Below, one piece after another: positions 44,811-54,762 of a stretch of DNA of 64,000 bases. The position numbers and the translations under genes were made by a program. Each line of letters opens with the position of its first letter. Within the stretch, counting starts at the first letter, position 1. Source of the stretch: Lachnospiraceae bacterium (lineage in GTDB: Bacteria; Bacillota; Clostridia; Lachnospirales; Lachnospiraceae); NCBI GenBank assembly GCA_910575105.1, contig CAJTDK010000002.1:62001-126000 (forward strand), in the 5' to 3' direction. The notes beneath the pieces are model-generated. The model ran no database searches, was not told the origin of the DNA, and saw only the letters and a program-made list of their open reading frames with translations.

Positions 44811-44987
44811 ATGAAAGAGCTGGAACCACAGAAACAATTTCAGATTGCACAGGTTGTGGCAACAATGGCTATCGAGGATATGCCAGTTGACAGCCAGACC
44901 TACGAGATTCTTACACAGATTGCTACTGGAGAGAAGACAGCAGAACAGGCAGTCAGTGAAGCCAGAAAGGAGTATGGACATGTCTGA
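44811..44987 (+). CDS. VbhA-like antitoxin
   Basis: A 58-residue protein of the VbhA antitoxin type. Residues 18-23 (TMAIED) fit the Fic-inhibitory motif (S/T)xxxE(G/N), with Asp in the last place. The second helix TGEKTAEQAVSEA matches the family tail. AAAGGAG lies 10 bases ahead. It overlaps the Fic gene by 14 bases. Confidence 0.78.
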   Translation: MKELEPQKQFQIAQVVATMAIEDMPVDSQTYEILTQIATGEKTAEQAVSEARKEYGHV

Positions 44988-45564
44988 CGTGTATTGCTAT
45001 CCTGATTCATCTGTATTAAAAAATAGGCTGGATATCCATGATAAAGAACAGTTACTGGCTGCTGAAGTCAGGCTTGCAGCCATACGGCTGTACCAGCTTC
45101 AGGAGCAGCCTGTTCATGGAAATTTTGACCTTAACCATCTTTGCCGTATCCATGGGCATATCTTTCAGGATTTGTACCCTTGGGCTGGGAAAATCAGGAC
45201 AGTGAATATTGCAAAGACGAATATGTTCTGTTTGGTTCAGCATATCCAGACCTATGCTCATACCATCTTCCCGTCATATTATATGGACTGTATACGTGTA
45301 AAAGATAATCCTGAAAGATTCATCCATGTCTTCACAAGCCACTATGCAGATTTGAATGCGTTGCATCCGTTCCGGGAAGGAAATGGCCGCAGCCAAAGGG
45401 AGTTTGCCAGGGAGCTATGCTTGAAATGTGGCTACATCCTGGATTTGACCCACACATCCCATGAAGAAATGCTGGCGGGAAGCATAATGTCTTTTGACAA
45501 GGGCGATAATGCAGGACTGGAAGCCGTATTTCGGAAGTGTATCAGACCTTTGTTTGGTTCATAG
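44974..45564 (+). CDS. Fic-domain AMP-transferase toxin
   Basis: Fic protein of 196 residues with the full active-site motif HPFREGNGR (about residues 130-138), and the flap region upstream (GKIRTVNIAKTNMFCL). Fic enzymes of the VbhT type add AMP to target proteins, classically DNA gyrase and topoisomerase IV. Start at ATG 44974 (or 44980), inside the antitoxin gene. No other domain is fused. Antitoxin first, toxin second is the usual order. Confidence 0.88.
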   Translation: MDMSDVYCYPDSSVLKNRLDIHDKEQLLAAEVRLAAIRLYQLQEQPVHGNFDLNHLCRIHGHIFQDLYPWAGKIRTVNIAKTNMFCLVQHIQTYAHTIFPSYYMDCIRVKDNPERFIHVFTSHYADLNALHPFREGNGRSQREFARELCLKCGYILDLTHTSHEEMLAGSIMSFDKGDNAGLEAVFRKCIRPLFGS

Positions 45565-45581
45565 GAAATTATCTTGTATGG

Positions 45582-45612
45582 ACCATCTGCAAATTTTGCA
45601 GGTGGTTTTTCT
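45582..45612 (+). terminator. Terminator of the VbhA-Fic operon
   Basis: ACCATCTGCAA (45582-45592) pairs with TTGCAGGTGGT (45596-45606), then TTTTTC. The rest of 45565-45876 holds no gene. Confidence 0.7.
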
Positions 45613-45876
45613 CCTTTATACAGACAAATATCCTGTAAATATTCGGTAATAATTATATGGATTTACAGGGGGCATTAATGAAACCCTTGCAATCATTGGA
45701 TTTTAAGACGTATCCATGTAAAAATTTCAAACGTGTCCTGTATGTCCGGTAATTTTTTCATGTATTCCTTAACGCTAGATTGGCAACCTCCCCCCTTTGT
45801 ATTTTATATAAGGAATATAGGGGGATGGTGATTGCCTTACTGTCCTATCAGACGCATATTGAGCTATTAATAGATT

Positions 45877-46704
45877 TTATTTTGATTCTACTTCATCATT
45901 ATCTTTTGGAACAATTTCTGTATTCTCTTTTTTGCTATATCCAGTGACCTTATTTCCATTATCATCAGTGTATGTAATAAAGTAGTAGTTATCTGTTTCG
46001 CTGATGATATTTATTTCTGTTCTCTGGTCAAAGTAATAAATAACTGGTGCATCTTCTTTAGGCTCTGACACTATCTTTCCATGGATATACGCAATCCCTA
46101 AATTCAAAAAATAGGTAACTATTGCTGTAATGAGAACACTAAAAAACCATGTGATGAATTTATAGAAAGCAGAATACTTTTCTTTAAATTCTTTCGATTT
46201 GCTTTGCAATTTTTCTTGCCAACCATCTTTATCCTCTATTTGCTCATTGAAAATCTCCAGTAGTTCCTCTTGTGTAATATTCTCTTCGCCTTTTATTTCC
46301 TCTTCTACATAATCAAAAGCCATTTGGCTTGCTTCATCATATCTTTCACGGTAAAAAGAATCTCTAAACAACCCAGAAAAATCTATATTCTGTAATGCTT
46401 GCATTTGCTTTATATTAATTGTTTTTGCCATTTCAGCAAAAGAATAGCTAATGCTTTTTATCATCTCACTATAGTTGTATTGATTAAATGATGATAATAA
46501 ATTCCCTAAACTATCTTCCGTAATTATATTAAGCGTTTCCATAGATTGTTTAAGTCTTTGTGGATTGTAGCAATCAGTCATAATTTTCTCTATTCTCGCA
46601 ATACTTTCTCTTAACCTATTAATGCTTTCTTGATTAATTTCATTATTTGAAATATCTTTAGGATTTATATTTGTATTTATTCTGATAGAAGCGTCATACT
46701 CCAT
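45877..46704 (-). CDS. Membrane protein with SH3-like C-terminus, partner of the RES gene
   Basis: A 275-residue protein with a helical, acidic N-terminal part, one membrane helix (about 188-212, FITWFFSVLITAIVTYFLNLG) and a C-terminal beta-rich part ending GYSKKENTEIVPKD that looks SH3-like. It follows the RES-domain gene by 122 bases on the same strand. AT-rich compared with the flanking mobile genes. No known family is assigned. Confidence 0.6.
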   Translation of the reverse strand: MEYDASIRINTNINPKDISNNEINQESINRLRESIARIEKIMTDCYNPQRLKQSMETLNIITEDSLGNLLSSFNQYNYSEMIKSISYSFAEMAKTINIKQMQALQNIDFSGLFRDSFYRERYDEASQMAFDYVEEEIKGEENITQEELLEIFNEQIEDKDGWQEKLQSKSKEFKEKYSAFYKFITWFFSVLITAIVTYFLNLGIAYIHGKIVSEPKEDAPVIYYFDQRTEINIISETDNYYFITYTDDNGNKVTGYSKKENTEIVPKDNDEVESK

Positions 46705-46826
46705 AAAATATCACTCCCTCTGTAATTTTCTGCTCCGTATATTATTAAGAAATTCAGCGTTTACACAAATATTGCAGCCTTCTTGAACTATCTTCAAGAA
46801 GCATTCCTCGCTATTCTCGGTCAATA

Positions 46827-47579
46827 CTAATCTTTCCATTGTCGCCCACTTACTATCCTTTTACTCATACATTTACTATTTTTGTTTTCATCCCATAAAG
46901 CAATATTACATTTATCTGTATAAAAAGAATTATATTTTATACCAGAAATCCTGCTTCTATTCTTAACAATGTCTAAAAAATCCAAAGGTACAATATAGTC
47001 CTGTTTTTTATAATGTGGCGATGTTAGATATTCTTTTATGAAGATGTAAAATGCCCTGATATCAACAGAGTAATTATTTCTAAAAAACTGTATCGTTTCA
47101 TCCGAAAATAAATTAACAAGTCCATCAGAAATAGTAATTGTAAAATCCATTACTTTTATTTCATTATTTATAGTGCATTCAGCTACTGAAATATAATCAT
47201 TTTCATCTACTTTTTGCTCTTTACATGAAGTTTCTATATCTTCTGCCAGATAAAGAACTTGTTCGCCAATCCGGTTTACTCTTCCATTTTCCGTTATTTT
47301 TTGCGAAGGTGCTACGCCAGAGTATTGAACATTATATCCAGTTACTGGTATGCCGTTTTCTCTAAAGATTCCCTTATCTTCTCTATCAAGGGCATTGATT
47401 TTCCTTGCTCTGTAATAAATGCCATTATTAATTTCTGTTATAGGCATATGTACTACAATTTGCTGAAACAGCTCCTGATTTTTTTCTTTTTTTCTACCAT
47501 TCAAACTTTCAAAACTAAACTGTTTAATGTTCAACAAAGAGAAAAGTGCCTCTTCTGTTTTAATTTTAAAGTCCTGCAT
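46827..47579 (-). CDS. RES-domain protein (putative NAD+-degrading toxin)
   Basis: A 250-residue protein. YYRARKINA, GRVNRIGEQVLYLAEDIETS and YIVPLDFLDIVKN with GIKYNSF fit the RES domain, whose members degrade NAD+. The Arg of the first block and the Glu/Ser region of the second are the expected active-site parts. Usual RES toxins are ~150-160 residues with a Xre antitoxin; here the antitoxin is absent and a membrane protein follows. Confidence 0.68.
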   Translation of the reverse strand: MQDFKIKTEEALFSLLNIKQFSFESLNGRKKEKNQELFQQIVVHMPITEINNGIYYRARKINALDREDKGIFRENGIPVTGYNVQYSGVAPSQKITENGRVNRIGEQVLYLAEDIETSCKEQKVDENDYISVAECTINNEIKVMDFTITISDGLVNLFSDETIQFFRNNYSVDIRAFYIFIKEYLTSPHYKKQDYIVPLDFLDIVKNRSRISGIKYNSFYTDKCNIALWDENKNSKCMSKRIVSGRQWKD

Positions 47580-47709
47580 TTTTATCCTCTATTTTGCCCA
47601 TCAAAATATTAGCAATTTAATTTCTAATTTCTTTGTTTATTTCTCTTTATCATTATATCACCTATTTACATATAAATAAAGAACATCATTTATAAGATAT
47701 CCGTCGCAG

Positions 47710-47741
47710 GCAGCTTAAATTTTTTCTGCCTGCGGCAAAAA
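47710..47741. repeat. Hairpin repeat, right copy
   Basis: GCAGGCAG (47711-47718) pairs perfectly with CTGCCTGC (47731-47738) around an AT loop. Sequence close to 44192-44222. Otherwise 47580-47814 shows only the promoter side of the RES gene and the ribosome site of the next gene. Confidence 0.5.
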
Positions 47742-47814
47742 AAGAGCGGGTGCGTATGCAGGAAATCTAATTGCCCGGCCAGTCTGGGCGTAACGATAAA
47801 AGGAGGGTTATCTT

Positions 47815-50800
47815 ATGGCTACAAAATTACAGAACTACATACAGCTGGCAGGGCAGACTGCGGCACAGGTTACGAAAAATCCCCAGAACTGGGTTGGTTT
47901 CTTAAATACGGTATCTAATGTGTACCGTTATACATTTCCCGACCAGTTGATGATTCATTCCCAGCGTCCCAAAGCTACGGCATGCGCCGAGTTTGACTTA
48001 TGGACCAGGCGGATGAATCGTCATATCCGCCGCGGCTCTAAGGGGATTGGCCTCATTGCCATTAACCGTAACGGCTACCCTAAGATACGTTATGTCTTTG
48101 ATATCAGGGATACGGAATTAAAGAGAAATTCGGCCAGCCTTTTCCAATGGCGGTACAAACAAGAATACCGTGGCATTGTCACAAAGGCTCTGGAAGAACA
48201 GTTCGGCGTGTCCGGAGAGAAAGGTCTTGTGTATCAGATTGGGCTGCTTTCCGTGAATATGGCAAATGGATACTGGGAGAATTTTCATAAAGACATTATG
48301 TATGAGTGTGAAGGGAGCTTCCTTGAGGAACTGGAGGAGCAAGCGGTCAGCGTAAAATTCCGGATGGCTGTTGCTGCAAGCATTTCATATGTGGTTCTTT
48401 CCAGATGTGGCTTTGAACCGGGGAAATACCTAAAAAGCCAGGATTTCCGGGACATCACAGACTTTAATACACAAAGAATCATCAGGGTTCTCGGTGCAGC
48501 CGTAAGCGAATACAGTGAACAGATTCTGAGAACGATTGCAGTCACTATCTATAACCACGAACATCAGATATCGACAGTTCAATACATTTCTCAGCCTGTA
48601 CAGCCGCAGGGCAATGCCAGTGATGTGCAGACATCAACGGCTCCTGCACAGGAACCAGATGAAGCCAAAGCAGATGCTGTTCAGGAAGATGCTACAAAAG
48701 AACCGGAGCTTGCCACTGCTGAAGCCACTCAGGAAGATGCTACAAAGGAGCCAGAGCATGCCACTGCTGAAATACCAGATACAGAGAACAGCAGCCATGA
48801 TACTTTTAATACTGAGCCAGACAGACAGGAGCCACAACCTGCAAATTATCAGGTGGGCGATACCGTGTATCTGGAAGATACGGCCTACGAGATTACGAAA
48901 ATCGACATGTATGATGTGCAGCTGCGTGACCCGTCGCAGAGATACCCAATCTTCCGTGTAGAAAGCAAAGACCGTTTGAATGATATGCTGCAGCATGATT
49001 CTCGCAACGCGAAGCAGCCCACACCGGATACAGAAGAGCCAGTTCCCACGCCAGATACAGAAGTCGTGCAGGACACATCCGACGCACAGGAAGTATCCGT
49101 TCCTGTACCCTGTAATTTCACAATCACAGATGACCGTCTGGGCGAGGGTGGACCGAAAACCAAGTTCCAAATGAATATAAAAGCCATCAGAACCCTCAAG
49201 CAAATCGAATCCGAAGGCCGCACTGCCATGTTTGATGAACAGCAGATTTTATCTAAATATGTCGGCTGGGGCGGCATCCCGGATGCATTCGAGCCGGACA
49301 AGGCAGGCTGGGAAAAGGAATATCAGGAGCTGAAAGCGGCGCTGACCCCGGAAGAATACACATCTGCCAAAGCATCTGTCCTGAATGCGCATTACACCAG
49401 CCCGGTTGTTATTAAGGCAATGTATCAGGCTGTCGGCAGTATAGGCTTTACATACGGCAATATTCTGGAGCCTGCCTGCGGAGTCGGAAACTTCTTCGGT
49501 TTATTGCCAGAAGAAATGTCTGAATCCAAGCTGTACGGCGTGGAGCTGGATCCAAAGATATTTACAATACGGCCGCCTGCAGGAGATGGGAATGGGGCAG
49601 TTTGACAGTTGGGCATCCCGGTTTGGAGAAACCACCACCGCCCTGGAATTGGCTCCGGAAGGCACTGGATACAGGGCACGTACACGTTTTGCCAAGTTCT
49701 TCAACCTGCCGGAACTAATGAATATGTTCAAAGAAATTGCGGACATCAAGACCGCAGACCAGCTTAACCTGCCCACGCCGGAAGTGGAATGCCATAATAT
49801 CGTATCAGAGCCAACGGAGTTTCAGCAGGCTATGGTAAAGGAACTGTCCAAACGCGCAGAGAAAGTCCACGGCGGAATCGACCCGCACATTGATAACATG
49901 CTGCGCATCACATCAGACGGGCGGAAGCTGGGGCTTGACCAAAGAATTATTAACCCCATGCTGCCGGACGAGCCGGAAACGAAAGTGAATAAATGCGTGG
50001 CGAATATTTTAAAGATATGGAAGGAAGGTGATACAGAAAAACTAACGCAGCTGGTGTTCTGCGACATTGCGACGCCATCTGGAAAACCAAATGACGGTTC
50101 TGAAGATGCTCCGTTTACAAATATCTATGACGACATCCGAAAGAAACTGATTTCTGGCGGCATGGCCCCGGAACAGGTTGCTTTTATACATAGTGCAAAA
50201 ACGGATATACAAAAGAAAGAGCTGTTCGCAAAAGTCCGCTCCGGACAGGTGCGTGTCTTAATTGGTTCTACTCAGAAGATGGGTGCTGGGACCAACGTAC
50301 AGGACAGGCTTATCGCATTACACGACCTGGATTGCCCCTGGCGCCCCCGTGACCTGATTCAAAGAAAAGGCAGAATCGAACGCAGGGGCAACCGAAACCC
50401 GAAAGTACACGTTTTCAGATACGTTACAAACGCAACATTTGATGCGTACCTCTGGCAAACCGTGGAGAATAAGCAGAAGTTTATCTCCCAGATTATGACC
50501 AGCAAATCCCCTGTACGAAGCTGTGAAGACGTGGACGAAGCTACACTCTCATTCGCTGAGATAAAAGCATTGTGCGCTGGCGACCCACGCATTAAAGAAC
50601 GTATGGATTTGGACGTGGAAGTGTCGCGTTTGAAGATTATGAAAGCCGACCACCAGAGTAAACAATACCGTCTGGAAGACAATGTGTTAAAACATTTCCC
50701 GGAGCAGATTCAACAAGCGCAAGGCTTTATTGCTGGCTTAACAGCCGATATACAGACTTTAAGCCAGCATCCCCGCCCAGCAGAAGGATTTGCCGGAATG

Positions 50801-51229
50801 GAGATACTGGGCGCAGCCTATACAGACAAGACGGATGCTGGTACAGCCCTGATGGATGCCATACAGGATGTGACAAGTGAAGAGCCAGTAACCATTGGCA
50901 GTTACCGGGGATTTGGCTTATCCGTCAAATTCACCGGATTCACCCACAAGCTGAGCCTGAAAGGAGCCATTGCCTACAATGTAGAGTTGGGGACAGATGC
51001 ACGCGGAAATCTGGTACGAATTGATAATGCACTGGATAAAATCCCGGAACGGCTGGCAGATTATGAAACAACTCTGGCTAACCTGCTCCAGCAGCAGGAA
51101 GCGGCTAAATCAGAAATCAATAAGCCGTTCCAGTACGAAGAAGAGCTGCGCGTTAAGTCCGCACGTCTGACTGAATTGGATGCAGAGCTTAACATCGGCG
51201 GCGTATCTGGGTCCGAGAGTGCAGCATAA
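47815..51229 (+). pseudogene. ICE methylase-helicase gene with a large internal deletion
   Basis: The left part (47815-49605) has the ArdC-like N-terminus, an acidic tandem repeat (48-base period from 48682), and a methylase start with KYVGWGG and LEPACGVGNFFG. After GVELDPK near 49565 the frame enters RPPAGDG and stops. The next part, in another frame (RLQEMGMGQFDSW to 51229), is the C-terminal helicase half with GSTQKMGAGTNVQDR and IQRKGRIERRGN. Family members are about twice this length and continuous, so the methylase end and helicase front were deleted. Confidence 0.8.
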
Positions 51230-51326
51230 TATCAGGCTTTATGGACATCAATAGCCCCCGTTTGGGGGCTGCGGGTGCCTTAATAATAATATTCTGCCAG
51301 AGTACAGGCAGGGAATGGAGATTCAT

Positions 51327-51608
51327 ATGGAAAGGAAATTAAAGGTTTTGAAAGCTGTTCTTCTGCTCCGTCGGGTAAACCGATACCAGAGCAAAGAAGA
51401 ACAGATTGCAGAAGCTGAAAAGCATTATACAGACCAGCAGCTTGACGAATGGATTGGGATGCTGAAACATCCGGAAGATGGGCCAGAGTCCGAGGGGGAG
51501 CCTGAATATATCAATGAAGAACCACGTCATTCATCCTGTACAGAGCGTGATTATTCTCCGTCAAACCCCTGGGATGCGCCCGGAATGTCTGTACGGGATT
51601 TCATTTAA
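51327..51608 (+). CDS. Unknown 93-residue mobile-element protein
   Basis: Starts MERKLKVLKAVLLLRRVNRY. The ATG at 51327 is preferred over 51315 because GGAG is better placed. It has a basic start and an acidic, proline-containing tail. It sits between the helicase remnant and the PcfK-like gene. Confidence 0.5.
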   Translation: MERKLKVLKAVLLLRRVNRYQSKEEQIAEAEKHYTDQQLDEWIGMLKHPEDGPESEGEPEYINEEPRHSSCTERDYSPSNPWDAPGMSVRDFI

Positions 51609-51643
51609 CCAATCAACACACCAATACGAGGAGGTATTTATAT

Positions 51644-52690
51644 ATGAGCTATTCTACTAATATGGCTGGACTGGATTTATTCACGGTGCCATTCCGCAAC
51701 ACACAGGTTTCCAGAACGGCTGCGGCATCCCGTCCGCAACAGCCTAAAACTAAAACTTCACAGCCTAAATCTGCTGTTTCTCCGTCACAGCAGCCAAAAT
51801 CAGCAGTAACCCAGTCACAGCCTGTAAAGCCAAAAGCTCCGGCAATCCAGGCACAGCAGCCTGACATTCAGCATAAGTCTGTCCCAGAGAAAAAGGCTTC
51901 TACTGTACAGACGGGACAGGATAAATCCCCGGAGCCGGAAAAGAAATCACAAGCAGAGGCACAGGCTCCTGCAAAAGCACAACCATCTGCACAGGCACAA
52001 TCAGAACCACCTGCAAAAGAACTGACAATGGATATGTCTGACCGCACTATCCCAGCAGGAAAGCCTCTGGATGCGTCAGAAGACGCTAAGAGAAAGGCTC
52101 ATGAAGAAGCTGAGGCAAAACGCAAGGCAGAGTGGGAAGCCAAACAGCTTGCGAAAAAGCAGGAAAGGGAAGCTGCTCTTGAGAAAATTAAGAGCATGAG
52201 CGACGCTGACATAGTATCCGCATCCACAGAACGTGTCCGTGTAGATACAGAAAAACTCACCCGCCGGAACATGAAGGAATGCGTTGCTGAACATATACAA
52301 AACCTGTGCCGCAAAGACCCTTCATTTGCCCGGCAGACTATGAATCCGAACAAAACTATGATTCATTGTTTCCATTATATCAACCGTATGGCAAAAGATT
52401 ATCTCCAACAGGAAATGAAAGATAATGACATCAAGCCGGAAAATGGAGTTTACGGCGGCGATGTCCCAGACGATTTAGTATATCAATGGAGTATTGATTA
52501 TTTTAATGACCCGGACGCACAGGAAGACCATGTGGAAGAAGAAAAGTTCACTCCACGTCCGTATGTCAATGCTGCATCCAAAGCCAAAGGGAGTACAAAG
52601 TCTAAGAAAACAGCCAAAAAGGAAACAGAGAAAAAGCAGGAACCGAAGAAAAATGATTATCAGCAAATGAGCTTACCGGGGGTGTCTTAA
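51644..52690 (+). CDS. PcfK-like protein with low-complexity N-terminus
   Basis: A 348-residue protein. Residues ~20-130 are Gln/Pro/Lys/Ser/Ala-rich repeats; a charged helix follows (~150-190). The C-terminal half (MKECVAEHIQNLCRKDPSFA to VYQWSIDYFND) fits the PcfK-like family, which accompanies PcfJ in conjugative elements. GAGGAGG ahead of the ATG. The PcfJ gene starts directly after the stop. Confidence 0.72.
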   Translation: MSYSTNMAGLDLFTVPFRNTQVSRTAAASRPQQPKTKTSQPKSAVSPSQQPKSAVTQSQPVKPKAPAIQAQQPDIQHKSVPEKKASTVQTGQDKSPEPEKKSQAEAQAPAKAQPSAQAQSEPPAKELTMDMSDRTIPAGKPLDASEDAKRKAHEEAEAKRKAEWEAKQLAKKQEREAALEKIKSMSDADIVSASTERVRVDTEKLTRRNMKECVAEHIQNLCRKDPSFARQTMNPNKTMIHCFHYINRMAKDYLQQEMKDNDIKPENGVYGGDVPDDLVYQWSIDYFNDPDAQEDHVEEEKFTPRPYVNAASKAKGSTKSKKTAKKETEKKQEPKKNDYQQMSLPGVS

Positions 52691-54685
52691 ATGTTAAATA
52701 AAAGAGAATGCCGGAGATTCGCTGACCCTTGTTTAAAAATGAAAAAAGGCAGCGGGCTTCTCCATGCAGGGCAGATTGACTATATCATCCGCACGGCAGT
52801 AAAGATGATTGACCATCACAAAACACTGATACTATATGTCTATTCCCGCACAGAGGCTGTACAGGGAAATTCCCAGCCGTGCTGTACAGTCTTCCAGACG
52901 AAAGATGATTATATAACTCTGGTACGCCGGGAAGATGGCAGTACAGCATGGAGCACAGCGGCATTTATAAATTTAGGATACAGCTGGGATTTTCCTTATA
53001 AGTGCGCTTTTTACTCCGCACCAGACGAAAAACGCCTTTTCCAGTATTTTAAAACCACTTCCAGCAATGGCTTGAGGCTGCTGTGCAAATCCCAGAATGA
53101 CATACTGGAAAAGCGCAGACAGGAACGCCAGAGAATCCGTGAAAATACAATCATCAGCCGTATGTCTGGCGTACCAACCCTGCCCCGTGGACTGAAAGGC
53201 TGGATACACAAATCCGTTATGCCTGCATATTTCTTTTATGATTATAAGCGTGGCGGAAAGGATGTTCCCGGTGTATGTTCCACTTGTGGCAAAGAAATCC
53301 AGCTTTCCAACGTAACGCAGGGGAACAAAGGCGTATGTCCCCATTGTAAACGGGAACTGATTATGAAGCCACGGAGCCGCCGTGGATGCTGTATGACAGA
53401 CCGTGACACCTGCCAGGTCATCCAGAATGTCGGCAACGGCGAACTGGTGATACGGATTGTAAAAGTGTATTACACATACACAGATGACACGCCTGAAATA
53501 AATATTTATGAAAATGCCCGGCAGTTTATCCGGCAAAATGGCGACGATGGGAAGATTAACTCTGAATGCTATTATTACCAGCATGGCAGCGGAATCCTGA
53601 CGGACTGGAAGAAAGGAGAACGTCCGGCTCTGTTCAGCCAATGGCAGTATAGTTTCGAGGCTGATACATGCGGTCATTTATACACCAGGAATCTTCCAGA
53701 CGAACTAAATGGCACTGCATGGCAGTATTGCCCTATTGACGGCTATTACAGCCATTTCCGGGAACAGATGCAGTCGCTGCCATTTCTTGCCGCATATCTG
53801 AAGCATCCGCGTCTGGAGCATCTGGTGAAAACCGGATTCTATGAAATTGTAACAGACCTGGCATACCGCCATCATCCGGACTGTCTGGACGAAACAGAAA
53901 AGCGGACACACCGGATACTGAAAGCGGCAGCCGAAGATGTGCAGTTCCTAAAGGAATTAAACGTAGATATATCCACATTGCAGATATTCCAGAAATACAA
54001 TGGATTAAAGGACAGGCAGCGGCTCCTTATCTGGCAGCTGGAGCATAAAGTAAACCGGGACGTCCTGCCAATCCTTGAGCATATGACGGTGCATAAATTT
54101 ATCAGGTATATGGATAATCAATACGGATTCCTGCGTTTGCGGAAAACGCCTAATGGCACAATGCGTTATAAAGATATGCAGGCATTGGCATCAGAGTACA
54201 GGGATTATCTGGATATGTGCCATAAGCTGGGATACGGCATGAAGAACAGCTTTGTCCTGTACCCGAAAGATTTACAGAAATCCCATGATAAAGCGGCCCG
54301 TCGAATAAAGCACAGGAAAGACGCTAAAATAAAGCGTGACTTTATCGCTGTATACCAGAAGCTTTCCGGGCAGCTGGATTTTGAGAAAGACGGCTTGAAA
54401 ATCGTGTATCCTGATACGCCGGATGACGTTATAAAAGAAGGGCATGCACTGCATCACTGCGTGGGCGGCTATGTGGAACGTGCGGCTAACAAAGAATGTG
54501 TCATACTGTTCCTGCGGAAAAGCTCTGACGAAGAAAAGCCATTTTATACGATTGAAGTACAGGAGCAGAAAGCCGTACAGGTGCGTGGAATGAAAAACTG
54601 CAGCATGACGCCGGAAGTTGAGGCGTTTATCACAGACTGGGAGCAGAGGGTGCTTAGCGCCCGGCTTCCGGCTGCTGCGGCATAA
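52691..54685 (+). CDS. PcfJ-like protein
   Basis: A 664-residue PcfJ-type protein of conjugative elements, whose role is unknown. The C-terminal region has HALHHCVGGYVERAANKECV and FYTIEVQEQKAVQVRGMKN, the family hallmark. A zinc-ribbon-like block lies at about 195-220 (CSTCGKEIQ ... CPHCKREL). It starts right after the PcfK-like gene, so the pair is co-translated. Confidence 0.85.
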   Translation: MLNKRECRRFADPCLKMKKGSGLLHAGQIDYIIRTAVKMIDHHKTLILYVYSRTEAVQGNSQPCCTVFQTKDDYITLVRREDGSTAWSTAAFINLGYSWDFPYKCAFYSAPDEKRLFQYFKTTSSNGLRLLCKSQNDILEKRRQERQRIRENTIISRMSGVPTLPRGLKGWIHKSVMPAYFFYDYKRGGKDVPGVCSTCGKEIQLSNVTQGNKGVCPHCKRELIMKPRSRRGCCMTDRDTCQVIQNVGNGELVIRIVKVYYTYTDDTPEINIYENARQFIRQNGDDGKINSECYYYQHGSGILTDWKKGERPALFSQWQYSFEADTCGHLYTRNLPDELNGTAWQYCPIDGYYSHFREQMQSLPFLAAYLKHPRLEHLVKTGFYEIVTDLAYRHHPDCLDETEKRTHRILKAAAEDVQFLKELNVDISTLQIFQKYNGLKDRQRLLIWQLEHKVNRDVLPILEHMTVHKFIRYMDNQYGFLRLRKTPNGTMRYKDMQALASEYRDYLDMCHKLGYGMKNSFVLYPKDLQKSHDKAARRIKHRKDAKIKRDFIAVYQKLSGQLDFEKDGLKIVYPDTPDDVIKEGHALHHCVGGYVERAANKECVILFLRKSSDEEKPFYTIEVQEQKAVQVRGMKNCSMTPEVEAFITDWEQRVLSARLPAAAA

Positions 54686-54708
54686 ATCTGTCAAATACAA
54701 AACAGCCC

Positions 54709-54737
54709 TTTATCCGGCTGCGCGGATATGTTATAAT
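54709..54737 (+). promoter_or_regulatory. Candidate promoter of the Rpn-like gene
   Basis: TTTATC (54709-54714) and TATAAT (54732-54737), 17 bases apart, 26 bases before the ATG. Confidence 0.45.
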
Positions 54738-54762
54738 CAAACCAAAGAAAGGCGGAAACAGA

